64,000 bases of DNA from Icerya purchasi (lineage: Eukaryota; Arthropoda; Insecta; Hemiptera; Monophlebidae). The notes below the pieces were generated by a model. That model was given only the letters and a program-made list of their open reading frames with translations. It was not told where the DNA came from and did no database searches. Positions 35,003 to 46,272 of the stretch are shown here, piece by piece (position 1 is the stretch's first letter; every line of letters begins with the position of its first letter). Location: NCBI GenBank assembly GCA_039619475.1, contig CM077115.1, positions 179,510,695 through 179,574,694 of the forward strand. The letters are read 5' to 3'. The position numbers and the translations under genes were made by a program.

Positions 35003-35010
35003 ATTGTATT
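34570..35010. repeat. Tandem array, four units of about 97-103 bp
   Basis: The marker TGCATAAGT starts at 34601, 34704, 34802 and 34899, giving spacings of 103, 98 and 97. Each unit runs TGCATAAGTTGGAATTATAT, TTAATACATTGTTTGTTGTT, a TA run, AAACATCGTATTTAAAAAA. Units 1-3 are nearly identical outside the TA run; unit 4 has a few changes and ends in a long TA run (34948-35000). A partial relative, TGCATAAGTTGGTATT, sits at 35214. Confidence 0.85.
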
Positions 35011-35049
35011 ACAGGAAATAATAATAATTGTTATAAAAAATATATGAAG

Positions 35050-35290
35050 TACAGCCGACATGTTTCGGAGTTACATACTCTATAATCATGGCAATAATAA
35101 AATAAAGTTAATATAGTAAATAAACGATAACATACGAGTATGTGTCTTCCTTACAATAAATTGATCTGTTCGATAATTTTTGCTGTCCGTGTTCTGTTAT
35201 TGATATTTATTTTTGCATAAGTTGGTATTTATATTTACATGACGTTTCGAAAAGATTTCCATCATCAGAAAATATATGTCTTTAATACAG
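35050..35290 (-). other. Retroelement-like hairpins with hammerhead-like core
   Basis: On the minus strand, 35241-35268 reads CTGATGA, a short GGAA...TTTC hairpin, then GAAACGTC. Also on the minus strand, 35060-35095 reads GCCATGATTATA, a GAGT...ACTC hairpin, then CGAAACATGTCGGC. Both follow the order core - stem II - GAAA - short stem III - GTC of minimal type I hammerhead ribozymes known from Penelope-like elements and retrozymes. The first core is exact, but stem II begins after one unpaired base; the second core is degenerate. No protein of such an element is seen nearby. Confidence 0.35.
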
Positions 35291-36480
35291 TTGTGTCTGA
35301 AAATTATTCACCATGAATAACGATTATTGTGAAAGTTTTAAATATTTAGTTGTATCGCGCGTTGATATGAGTATCCTTGTGGTCTTGGGCTCGTTCTGGC
35401 TAGTTTGTTTTTCCTAATAATTCTATACAGGTATTCGTGGGTTGTGTTATACTCTTACGGCCACGTTTGCAACATTTATTATTTCATTTTAAACATTACT
35501 TATTTATCTTTAGTTGACATTATTCTTATATTGATTCGATATTGGTCTAAAATTGGCTTATTGCCAGGTCAAAATGAAAAAAAAAAAAAAAATTAACGCC
35601 GAATTGATTATGTTAATGTTTACCGAATGAATGCCTAACCGAACTTATTAAATAAATATTCAAAAACGAACGAAGACAACGGAAAATATTCAGTTGCTAA
35701 TACGACGATCAGCAGACCTAAAGAGAGAAATGTATATACGACGATGTTGTGTAGACACAATCATCGATCGAGTCTCGCATTTCCGGAATACACGAAACAC
35801 GCTTTGAACATGCGCTAGTTTCAGCTATTCTAGAGAGAGCAGACAAATATGGATAGCATGCACCAGACGAGTGCCGAATTTCGAAATCATTCGTTGAAAA
35901 TCATTCAATAATCGAAATGTAATTTTAATAGATGACAGTTGGTCGTTTTGTACGGGCACTCAAAGGTCGACAAGGGTAGAATGACCGAATTGAGTAACTA
36001 AACTAAAATGCGGAAGCGTGACATGGTCGAAGGCTGTTCGGAGTGATTATAGGAAAATGTTTAAACGACTACGGAGAGATTAATCATGTACTAGCAGAAA
36101 CGGTAAACAAAATTAACGTAATAAGATGCCGTAGACGCGGTAAACAAACGATTACTTTAATAAATCGATTATCATTCGAATCGTAAGACACTGGGACCAG
36201 CGCCAGAAGGAGAATTATATTAACTAATAGGGCTGCAAAAATATTAAGACCGTTAGAGTGTATCGATGATAAGAATCGCAAACGATACATCACTGGTAGG
36301 CGTCCCAGGTCGACATGTAAATCAATAACAAATACGTATTGGAAAGGATAAAAACAAAAGAAAAAACTAATTCGAAATATAGATATAGGCGCGAAAACAA
36401 TTTGATTAGCTCTGCACACGTATTCACGGTAAAGAAGTGTAAGAGGGCAGTAACGGTTGCAGAACTAGGCTGAAGCCTGA
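35291..36480. other. Intergenic, nothing recognised
   Basis: AT-rich, with a less AT-rich patch at about 35690-36430 that shows no motif in any frame. Confidence 0.4.
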
Positions 36481-36484
36481 ATTG

Positions 36485-36680
36485 TAAACATTTTTTTCGT
36501 TTTTTCTCTCTTTTAGCCTGGCTTTAAATACCATTTAGCCACTAACTAACTAATCATTAAATTAACTTTTTCAATAAATCAGTCTGTACTTTTTTGGCCG
36601 TCGCTGGGACCGAACTCCGGACCACTATCTTAATAATCAAGAGTGCACGCCACTAATCGCGACTACCATTGTAGAAATTA
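36485..36680 (-). mobile_element. SINE-A copy with tRNA-like head
   Basis: Read leftward it starts with a tRNA-like head of about 75 bp (GTAGTCGCGATTAGTGGCGT to GTTCGGTCCCAGCGACGGCC) with recognisable internal promoter A- and B-box-like parts. The body has GTTAATTTAATGATTAGTTA and GGTATTTAAAGCCAGGC, then an A-rich tail. The same body is at 45853-46272. This copy has no insert, so it serves as the empty-site reference. Confidence 0.7.
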
Positions 36681-37039
36681 ATATCGATGAAAGAAAAGAA
36701 CATTAACTGTACTTTTATAATACATGAGGTCATAAGCATTCTGTCATTCGTATGATAACATGATTTTTTTGCATACATTAAAATATGAACAAATATTCTG
36801 TATTGAAATTTTAAAAAATAACACTGACCAGTTTTCGAAATAGCAGTGTGTAATTTAACTTCGTTAATGTAGCCGTAATTTATGAGACGACTCCGAAGTG
36901 TATCGGTTTTCGTAAATTCAGTAATTTCATTATGTATATTTTTGGTGAATTATCACATATTTCCTGTTCTGCTAGTACTTATTCGCGTTTACTACATACT
37001 GCTACAAGACCGTCCGAAATCGACTGCACAACAAAAGAA

Positions 37040-38330
37040 ACTGCCCCCAAGATAGAAATGTGAGAACTGAGAAACGCGATCAAAAGACGTAGAAATCACA
37101 AAGCCGTAGATCAACTGTCAGTAGACTTAATAAAACACATCATGCCAGAATATGAGAAAGAACTACTGCAGATCATCAATAAAATATATGAAGAAAGCAA
37201 ACTACCTGTAGATTTCAAAGATGTGAATTACTTACCAATACCAAAGAAAAGCTCCTCCCAAGTATGCTCTGAATACAGAACCATCGCATTGATGAGCCAC
37301 TCGCTGAAACTTCTATTGACAATAATTAACGGCAGAATTGAACGGAAAATTGATGAAAACCTAAGCGAAACACAATACGGATTCGTACCAAAAAGAGGAA
37401 CCAGAGATGCCATTGCGCTTCTGAAAACAGTTATACAAAGAGCTCTGAATGCAAACAGAGATATCGTCGCGTATTTCATTGACTATGAAAAAGATGGCGT
37501 AAAACATGAAAAATTGATCAAGATACTGAAGAAATACAATATTGATGACAAAGATTTGCAGGTAATAAAGAATTGATATCGGGAACAGTGTGCAAATATC
37601 AAGATGGGCGCAGAATACTCTAATGGGAAATGCAGTATAAAAAGGGGAGTAAGACAAGGATGCCCACTCTCTCCACGGTTATTCAACATCTACGCAGACG
37701 AAATAACAAAAGAGGCACAAACCGAAGGAATGGGTCTGAAGATCGATGGACAAAGAATCAATGAAATAAGCTATACGGAAGATAGAGTAGTTATAGCTGA
37801 AACGGAAACTCAAATGCAGAAAGTGGTTGATGGAATAAATCGTGCGGGATTGAAATTTGGAATGAAAATTGACGTGAAAAAACGAAAGTCATGAAATTCT
37901 CGAAAACCAATGACAAAAGAGCAGAAACCATGATAGACAATGAAAAAATTGAGAATGTTACAGATATTTAGGTGCTCTCATAAGTGAGGACGAAAGAGAC
38001 ACCTAAAAGAAATCAAAAGTAGAATCGGTATGGCAAAAAAAGCCTTTAATAACCTTAGCAACGTTTTGAAAAATCGAACCTTGAGCATAGATCTGCGGAA
38101 GAGAATAATGAGATGCTATGTGTGGACAGTACTAAAATATTTGTGTGAAACCTGGACAATGAGTGCGGATATTGAAAGAAGACTGAACGCCTTCGAAATG
38201 TGGTGTTATCGAAGATTATTAAAAATACCTTGGACTGATTTTGCAACAAACGTATCAATCTTAGCAAACGTGAATGAAGGAAACAGAGAACGATAGTTGA
38301 AAATATCAAACACCGAAAGCTTTTTCCGAA
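37040..38330 (+). mobile_element. LINE relic (RTE-like, insect type), RT to C-terminus
   Basis: RT pieces run in order: ELRNAIKRRRNHKAVDQLS near 37075, FKDVNYLPIPKK, RTIALMSHSLKLLL, YGFVPKRGTRDAI and FIDYEKDGVKHEKL (to 37576). An in-frame TGA follows, probably from a Trp codon. Next come IKRGVRQGCPLSPRLFNIYA (37637-37696) and a YADD box reading YTED at 37772-37783, with the catalytic pair damaged. After another break, 38030-38296 carries KRIMRCYVWTVLKYLCETWT and RRLNAFEMWCYRRLLKIPWT, the conserved post-RT region. No endonuclease is present. The polymerase is dead. Confidence 0.75.
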
Positions 38331-38370
38331 TATAGAGGTTCCAGGGAAACAGTGGTTTTTGAATTAGAAT

Positions 38371-40320
38371 TTTTTTTTTTTTTTTGGCCTGTCAACCGGG
38401 GACCTTTACCTAGAAACAAGTAGAACAGGAAGGAATCAATTATATCTTGACACGGTCAGATATTGTTAGGAGAAAGGAACAGAGAGGCAACCAACGAAAA
38501 ACAAAAACGGGAGGAAGATAATGGACTATGGTATAAGAACGCAGACGAATAATGGAGACAACAACAGAACGACGAAGTGAAGGAAACAAAGAGAATTACG
38601 GATCTGCAGGAAGGTTGAGCAGACAGATGAAAAAAAAACAATTATTAGACAAAGCGAAAGCATAAATATCCGATGCCATAATCTAAACCTTTACACAGCG
38701 GAAGGACGATGGGACTTTTTTAATGAAGAAGTGAGAAGAAGCAGCATCCCGAGCCAAGGAGTCCGCTGCTTCATTTCGAAGATGCCCGGATGACTAGGAA
38801 CCCACAATAAATATCAATATAAATGAAAAGGAGGGAAGAAAGAACGTGGATAAGTGAGCGTATGCGGAGTATGATAAAATCACAGGAACGCTTAGCTAGG
38901 GAAGAATGAATTAAAGGGCAGTTATGGAGTCAGATATAATCAAGAATTTAGAGGAAAGGTGATTGGAGGAAATGAAAATAATGGAACGTAGGAAGTCATT
39001 AATACGTTTATGAATGCGGAACAGAAAGGAGGCAAGCTAAAAGATTCTGGGAAGCCAAAATCTCAGAGGATAAAAGAGGCACTGACACTTTCCAGCTTCT
39101 TAGATCCATCTGTAAACACGGTTGCATGCGAAGGAAATTCAGAATTGATAAAACTATGGAATTCCTGTCTGATTAAGGCCTACGGAAGAAACTTAGAGAG
39201 CGTAGGAACAGTAAACATGTTTGGAGGATGGCAGAGATCGGCGAAATTAAAAGTGAAATAAGGGAGATCGACAAAGAACATTATGTAAGGACAAAACGAA
39301 CTGAGTCTAAGATAGATGAGAGATAAAATAGGGGCTTGCCTAGGTACGAAACGCCAATTCCTAGAAATGGAAAGATAGGAATGGATAAGAGTAGAGGACG
39401 TGAGTGGGAGACGCTTAGTAAGAAAACGATATCCCAAATAAGATCTGCGTATAGAAAGGGCTGGTGTATTAGATTCGGCAAGGACTGCTGGAACTGAAGA
39501 GGATTTAAGAGCACCAAGGCATAAACGAAGGCAAGAGTTTTGGATTACATCCAATTTAGAGAGTCGGGACTTAGAGGCACTGCCATAGAGAAATGAACAG
39601 TAATCAAATTTTGAGCGGATGATAGATTTATATAGATAAATAAGAACATAAGGATCACCACCCCATTTGGTTGGAGATAAGGCCTTCAGTAAGTTTAGCC
39701 TTTTGGTTGCTAAAGAGGAAAGATACTTGATGTGTTCGGAGAAGGATAACCGACTGTCAAGGAAGATACCACAAGATAACAAAAACGATTAACACGAGAA
39801 AGGAGTTTATTTCCTAGGGATAGATAGATAGAAGTAGGATTATAAGGTCGCAGAGTAAATATAGCATAACAAGACTTAGTAGGAGAAATAGAAAGGTTAA
39901 TTGAGAAAAGGGAATGATCCAACACGGAAAGACGCGAATTAAGTGCCTCACTGGCTGATATAATATCATGAGATGAGGCATAAAGTAGGATGTCATCAGC
40001 AAAGAATAAAGACGAAGAATTTAGAGGAAGAGAAGCCACACTGATAGTGTATATGTTGAAAAGATTAGGACTGAGGAACCTTGGGGAAGACCTCGAAAAA
40101 CCATTCTTGAAGTTTCAAAAGATGGAGCAGACAGATGGATAGAACGATTCTGCATGAGATTGGTAATAAGGGAAGTAAAGTGCAATGGAACGTTAATTGC
40201 TATCATCTTATCTTTTAGAGTGGGTAGATGGACATTATATCAAAGGTACAGGATACATCGATGAAGAAAGTCAAAGTATAATTTATTCATTTGCGCAAAT
40301 CAACTAGCAGCAGTTGTACA
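38371..40320 (-). mobile_element. LINE family alpha, RT plus RNase H, about 1.95 kb
   Basis: The longest alpha copy, 5'-truncated and frameshifted. Leftward order: the start of RT near 40290-40240 (FFIDVSCTFD), VFRGLPQGS near 40100 and SSLFFADDILLYASS near 40015-39970 with both Asp kept. The post-RT block (39782-39500) includes LGIFLDSRLSF-like sequence, YKSIIRSKFDYCSFLYGSAS, IQNSCLRLCLGAL and NTPALSIRRSYLG. RNase H remnants follow (ISDSITAL near 38940, YLLWVPSHPGI near 38790). The C-terminus ends LTISDRVKI near 38450, before a 3' UTR with GTCCCCGGTTGACAGGCC and poly(A). TAGAATT at 38365-38371 and 40321-40327 may be its target duplication. Confidence 0.75.
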
Positions 40321-40327
40321 TAGAATT

Positions 40328-41326
40328 AAAAGTTGTTTTAGTCTTTAAAAAGTTACTTTACAATCAGCTAAATGTATCCTTCAGTAGACTGTTAGCGACT
40401 TTGGTTATGGTTTTAAAATGATTAGTTCATGTAGCGGGGAAAAAAGGGGAAAAAAAACAAAATGTTGTAACCAATTACCTCTATTAAAACTGACGTAACC
40501 AATTACATCTTTTTAAAGTATTGATTAAAAATCAGTTCTTGATTACATCGGGAGTTGAATGGTTCGAGGAACTTTGGAAGATTCGGCGTTGATTTCTTTA
40601 CCTTGTTGTTTTTTGAATCCGTCCGATTTCGTTCTTCCGTTCGTCCACTTCCTTGCATTTCTTCTGCTAATGCTATCAACTACAATCTCTGTTAGCTTGC
40701 AACCTCTTCTACATTCTGGTACTTGTTAATATCCGTAGATTTTTTTATTCGAGGTCTTGTCTATAAACTACCGATCTGTCGCTTTTTCTAAATTCAATTT
40801 TTACGGATTCTAAGTCACGCTCGTATTGAAGATAACAATTGGGTTGGATGACAAGATTTGCCACTCAAGCTGCTCAGTTCCTTTTGAAATTTTCCATATT
40901 CCTTTAATAAATCACTTTTTGTTCAAGAATTTTCATTTTAGAGTATGGCAAGATTTTTAGCTTTTCTTCTTGTTAGATAATCAGTTGTTCAGCCAAACCT
41001 GCCTTATAGACCTTCATTACGTATCAGTCACACTTTCCAAAGACAACTTTTAATCCCATGTCGTAAATTATTTTTTGAAAATTATCTTGGCGACATTACG
41101 AAATGGCAATGAACGATTTTATCCTTTATTAATAAAATCGCAGTTAAAATTCAATTAAATTCATATTGTTCCTTTAAATTCACAGATAGCGGTTTGTCGT
41201 ATAAATCGAATTGGTGTTTTCATATAATTTGAAACAAATGATGCCCTTTTTTGTTTATTTATCTTCATTATTAATTCTCAATAGCTCGATTGGAGCATCG
41301 AATTGGTAAAGTATTAAAAATTAACT
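40328..41326. other. Intergenic, nothing recognised
   Basis: No frame with a protein motif. The stretch at 40550-40850 is less AT-rich but gives no recognisable translation. Confidence 0.4.
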
Positions 41327-41427
41327 TTGCTGCTGTCCCTTGTCTTTTCCATTTCTGACCGCTTGGCTATTTAGTTATAACTTAATTTTTCATGTTGTTG
41401 GGTCAAGGCCGCTGGCGCGCCCAGGGT
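41327..41427 (+). mobile_element. LINE family alpha, last 100 bp
   Basis: It encodes LLLSLVFSISDRLAI before a stop, then the 3' UTR GTTGGGTCAAGGCCGCTGGC followed by GCGCCC, nearly the same as 540-568. Confidence 0.7.
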
Positions 41428-42489
41428 AGGACAAAAAAAACCTAAAAACAAGAACAGTCCTGAAAGTTGAGATTCTTCAAATTTCAGTTCATCGATTAAA
41501 TGGGACTACTATCCTTCGTTCGATGGGCCTGTTTAACTAAAACCACGGTAATCGAAGAATTTAATTCTTCCTTGGTCTTTTTCTCCGTGACAGAGAAGAG
41601 AATTTTAGAAATTACGCTAAAAGGCGAAGGCTGTGGAATTATTACGTACTTCTAAAGAAATCGCCGTTAGCAAGAAATGAGAACCGATATTTTTCTTGTC
41701 TACGGACGGACAAGCAATATTAGTGGAAATTTTATACAAGTACCTCTAGAGCTATTGCTAAATTTCAAATGGTTCCATCACAGCGATCGCTTCATAAAAA
41801 GGTGATACACATGCATAGTGAAATGTCAGCAGTAGTTTATATTTCATTAGTTTTTAAAAGCGAATAGCTGAATTTTGTGGTAATATTCGGTGGTAGTAAT
41901 GTATCCTTTAGAGTAGACAAAAAAAAAAAAAAACAAACAAAAACAACTAATAATAAAATATAAAAAAATAAAATAAATACCTCCGAGCGAAATGAAATGT
42001 TAAAACTCCGAAATTAAAAGCAAGAGAAGTAAAATTATCTTAATTTACTAGTATAATGGCAGATGAACGACTGAAAGAATATCAGTGGCCAAGAATAATT
42101 AATCTCCGTCGAAATAATGAAATACGATAATAGGCAACTTGTTAATTAAACGTGATGCACAGGAATTGATGAAGAGGAATTAAAAGGGACAGGGGTAAAA
42201 TATAACTCTTAAGAAAATGGTGAGAAAAAATTCTGGATATATTTGAAAACGGTGGAAAGATGGACACCAGTTTGAAAAAGTCGAATTATAAGGAAGTTAG
42301 ATGAACTGGATACCAGTGGAAAGCATTTAATTTTTTAAAAAACGGCAAGACGTTACTAAAGACGTGAATAATATTGTTGACGAAGGTAAACGTGATGCTA
42401 AGGATTGTGATAATCAAGAGGTAAATGTAATGACTAAACTTATTATTGATTTTAAATATGTTTCAGCAGCCAAACTGGTTATTTCCAAA
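41428..42489. other. Intergenic, nothing recognised
   Basis: AT-rich with A runs; no motif. Confidence 0.4.
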
Positions 42490-42790
42490 AAATAAACCAA
42501 AATTTACGACTTAGCCTATATTGGTCCACTGCTTAGGCTTTCCCCAGCCTCCTCCACTTGTTCCGGTCTTGCGCCTTCTTGATCCAGTTCTTTCCGCGCG
42601 TCGGCGGTTCTTATTATACCGTCTTTCCAACGGGTTAACGGTCTTCCTTTCAGCCATTTTTTGTCTATAGACCACCACTGTGTAACACGCTTTGTCCACC
42701 TGTGATCGTTTCCTTGGGCCACATGACCTATCCAACTCTACTTCAATTTGGCCGTTTGTTCTACCGCATCGTTCAATTTGCTTTCCTCTT
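42490..42790 (-). mobile_element. LINE 3' end (RTE-like C-terminus)
   Basis: The leftward frames read GNDHRWTKRVTQWW, KGRPLTRWKDGI and, after a shift, an ending like AEALAEAGESLSSGPI / VEEAG...QWTNIG. The RW...GRP.TRW.D series and the final QQWTNIG are the conserved end of an RTE-like LINE family. A frameshift lies between. Confidence 0.6.
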
Positions 42791-42821
42791 GTATCTTTGA
42801 ATTACGTATTCGATCTTTACA

Positions 42822-42826
<5 letters not shown>

Positions 42827-42854
<28 letters not shown>

Positions 42855-42855
42855 T
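42827..42855. repeat. (TA)n microsatellite
   Basis: TA run; it creates the short frames seen here on the plus strand. Confidence 0.85.
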
Positions 42856-42959
42856 CAGCATTATTCTTTCTTGTGCTACATCTACGTTTTTCTTCTTTTC
42901 CCTAAATTCGTTTCTATAAATGGCCAAGTTTAAATACATTTCAACTAAGATGATAAATT

Positions 42960-43345
42960 TTTTTTTTTTTTTTTTTTTGTGAAAGCAATATCCTGTACCG
43001 TGTTTAACTGCTGTGGCTATTACAGTACGAAGATGCGCAGTTTCTTTTTATAGATATCTGATTATTCCGCTAGTTCTGATAAATTGTGTTATGGATAAAA
43101 TTGCATCGGGGGAATTCTCAAGAATGTTGGTGACTGTTTTGTTATTAATTGAAAGGGGCCGGTGAGATGATAATGCTGGACAGTCGCATAGTATATGAGG
43201 AGTTGAGGGAGCAACATCTTGGCCACAGAAAGGACAATTCGTAGGAGAGGGGGTTCTTTGCAAAATAAAATTATGCGACATGGCCGTATGACCTATGCGC
43301 AAGCGGCTAAGTGCACAGAAATCTCTGCGAGAGATGCTTTTTAAA
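42960..43345 (-). mobile_element. LINE 3' end, C-terminal CCHC segment (family beta)
   Basis: Poly(A) appears as T at 42960-42978. The leftward frame 43386-43048 has SISRRDFCALSRLRIGHTAM, then CPFCGQDVAPSTPHILCDCP (a CCHC cluster), and ends TSGIIRYL. The protein and 3' UTR are nearly identical to the copy at 61780-62571. Residues upstream of SISRRDF do not match that copy, so the 5' truncation point is near 43345. Confidence 0.8.
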
Positions 43346-43589
43346 ATGCATCTAAGGGGAAATCGCGAAGTAAAAAAACAGAGCAATAAAAAAATAAATT
43401 AAAAAAAACGGTTACAAGAAGAAGAAAATAAAATGAAAAATATAAATTGAGAAAAAAATAAGCGCACCAACAATATGTTACTATTATTATTATTTTTTTG
43501 CTAATCTATTCGTAGCCGATTGGGTTGTCAATAGATTTTGTTGCATAAACTAATCACTTTTTAAGTTTAATGGCTTCTTCCTATGCAGT

Positions 43590-44715
43590 CGACGAGTCTC
43601 CGTCGAACTATTTAACAACGCTACCGCCAGTAAGTTCGTATGATCTTGAAGTCTTCTAATGTGCCTTGTGGATGATTCTGCAATACCCTTATACAAAAAG
43701 TGTTTAAGTCTTGGTGAAGGGTTCTATTACGTACCACGGAGCATCAACCATTATTCTCAAGGTTTTATTTTGATATCGCTGTATTATATTTATATTCGAA
43801 TCTGCGCTGCAGCCCTACAGTTCGCAACCACACCTCCATATTGGAGTAAGAATCTGTGAAGTAATATTTTGTTACCTACTGAAAGCTGCGAGTTTCTGCC
43901 TATGCTTCCTTGTTTTAATATTTAATTCGTTTCTTTTCGTCATGATATGCTTGCGCCACGTCAGTCTTCAATCAAGGTACATGCCTAGGTATTTTACGTC
44001 CTGATTTAATGCTATCGATATTTATTGTTCATTTTAATCGGCCGAGGATCTATATGTCTATTAGTGAATATTATATGGATCGACTTGATTTTAGCTCTTC
44101 ATTTATCCTACTGTGAGATTTTATCAATTGAAGCTTGTGATGTGGCGTTAGCTGTATGTGGACATTTATTAGAACAGAGAACAGTCGTATCATCAGTGAG
44201 GGTAGCAATAAGTGAATCGCTAGATATAGCAAGATCTGCCGTAGAGATAATATACAGAAGAGGGCCCAGGGCTGCCAAGCACTTATCGGATATATATCGG
44301 ATAACTTCTCCTCTTGCTTAACATGAAAGTATTTTTCGTCTAAATATGATTCTAATAATTTATGATAGTTGATAAAGTGCGTTCTTAATTTATACAACAA
44401 TCCGCCATGCCAAACCTTGTCAAAAGCCAGACACTCGTGTTCACCGAGTCACAAATCCTCTTTTCCTCTGGATCATTCTTTACCTTTTTGAACAACTCTA
44501 TGCACTTGATGAATAGTTGAGAGTCGAGAGCCTAAACCCAAAAACTGATGAGATGAAATTAGTTGCTGATGTTCCACCATCGGAAGAATTCTTTTTAGTA
44601 ACAACGTCTCAAACATTTTCGACATAACCGGCAGCTATGAAATCGGCTTATACGACGTCAACTCTGCTAGGGGCTTACTAGGCTCTGGAATTAATACGAT
44701 TTGCAAAATGACGAA
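43590..44715 (-). mobile_element. Jockey-like LINE relic
   Basis: Leftward pieces: LTSYKPIS and MSKMFETLLLKRILPMVEHQ near 44650-44580, AFDKVWHGGLLYKLRTHF near 44440-44385, LLESYLDEKYFHVK and SDIYPISA to about 44295. Then, in another frame, LGPLLYIISTADLAISSDS and the YADD box as LTDDTTVLCSNKCP (44270-44160). The residues match the plus-strand jockey-like copy at 30202-31038 (YLNERYFYIK, YIYTADIPI, ILGSNKCP). Several frameshifts, no intact domain. Confidence 0.7.
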
Positions 44716-45852
44716 AATAACACTAGGGTGCTCTTTTTAAATTACGCGATATATATGCGGATTATTTAAATGTGTAATTTATCAGGAAAAGAGACAATTC
44801 ATCAACAAGCTTTTAGTGTGAAAAGCATTGTAATAAATTATAAATATATATTTGAAAAAAAAAAAAAATGTATTGATTAGGAAGCAAAAACGAAAAGAGC
44901 CAATCGTTTATTATCACATTTTGGGGATTGAAAAAATATTGGCCACAATTAGAGCAGGTGAGTAAATAACAACAATTCCATAACAGTTGCCAAAAAAAAC
45001 AGGAAAAGTGAACGAAATATTATAAAGTGAAGAAAGGAAAAGCAGTGATTACGCGAATAATGTCACACATATAGCTGGTTAACACAGTGTCAACAGCTAC
45101 GTTAAAAGTTAGATAAGCGGAGAGAAGAAGAAGTTGATCGGTTGAGACTGAATTTAGAATAGTTGACAACGGGATTTGGATGATGAATGATTGCAGCAGG
45201 TTTCGGAACTTTTGATATATGTATGTTTATATAGCCAATTGTTACACATTTGACGCGAAACGGTCTATCTTAAAACTAAACAACGTCTAGTTCGAGAAAA
45301 ATAATATTTTCATCCGATTCGGTCTGTTTTCGTCGATACAAGAGTCTGCAAATTAGCTATGATTTTTAAGCCAAAAATACGTCGCTAATATAATCGCGTT
45401 AGTTAATCTGAGAAATTGAAAATTAAAAAAAAAAAGCATTTAATTTTTGACTATGAAATACGCAATTTAGTCGTCTTCTATCTAATATTTTTCGTATGAA
45501 TTTGTTTTCTCGCTATTATTTCCTTCAGTTGTAATTCAAAATAAAAACTCTTTTCTTTTTTAATTGTAAAAATCTTTTTTCCCCCGCATCCTCTTCACTT
45601 TCTTGTTATTATTATTTTTTTTTTTTCGTATTTATCAAGTTACTAATAATAAATAGTATAGCAGAGTGTACGCGATAAAATTCATTTGCATTAGCTTCGA
45701 AATAAGTGACAACAATTGTTACAAATTTTGCTTTAAACCGAGTTGTAAATATAAATTATAAATAATCTGATTTCATTTCAAATATTTTAAAAATACACTT
45801 TAATTACCGGATTGGAAGAAACCATATTAAGTTTTTCAAAACAACGGTAGGG
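44716..45852. other. AT-rich intergenic, nothing recognised
   Basis: Low-complexity A/T; no motif. Confidence 0.4.
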
Positions 45853-46272
45853 TTTTTTTTTTTTTTTTTTTTTTTTTATGGCCTAGCTTTAAATACTATT
45901 TGGTCACTAACTAATCATTAAATTAACATCGTTATATATGTTAATGACACACGCTGTTTAAATTTATTGTATAATAAGTAGAATTAAACGCACTATTGTA
46001 AACAATTATTTAACATTTAATTAGCCAACGCGTTTTGAAGACAAAGCTTCATGATCACGGTATTTATCAATGGTAGTTATTAATATTATAATAACTCCCG
46101 TGATCTTGAAGCTTTCGAAACGCGTCGGGTAATTAAATATTAAATAATTATTTACAATAGTGCGTTTAATTCTACTTATTATACAACAAATTAACTTTTT
46201 CAGTAAATCGGTTTATACTGTTTTGGCCGTCGCTGGGAATCGAACTCATGACTATTATCTTAATAATCAAGA
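45853..46272 (-). mobile_element. SINE-A copy split by a palindromic insert
   Basis: Poly(A) appears as T at 45855-45879. The body (GCTAGGCC end, ACTAATCATTAAATTAAC) matches 36495-36570. The tRNA-like head (TCGATTCCCAGCGACGGCC) is cut at 46272, where a jockey-like LINE begins. An extra 260 bp lies inside the body (see the next entry). Confidence 0.7.
45928..46187. mobile_element. 260-bp palindromic element inserted in SINE-A, 8-bp TSD
   Basis: AAATTAAC stands once in the unsplit SINE at 36.5 kb but twice here (45920-45927 and 46188-46195), flanking the insert. Inside, arms 45967-46060 and 46097-46186 are inverted copies (TTGTATAATAAGTAGAATTA, then AACGCACTATTGTAAA). The inner ends form TGATCTTGAAGCTTTCGAAA followed by CGCGTCGGG, a hammerhead-like core. 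About 38 bp at the left edge are not repeated at the right, so it is not a simple terminal-inverted-repeat element. No coding capacity. Confidence 0.7.

Noticed and set aside
34570..35010. CRISPR-like array
   Set aside because: Units are repeated in full with no unique spacers, and the genome is eukaryotic.
36084..36419. 111-residue hydrophobic frame on the minus strand
   Set aside because: No motif and no homologous feel; the composition is what chance gives in AT-rich DNA.
38055..38309. Minus-strand frame of 84 residues
   Set aside because: Antisense of the plus-strand LINE post-RT region.
45928..46187. Classic hAT MITE
   Set aside because: The 8-bp duplication fits, but the insert ends are not inverted repeats of each other, so the class is left open.
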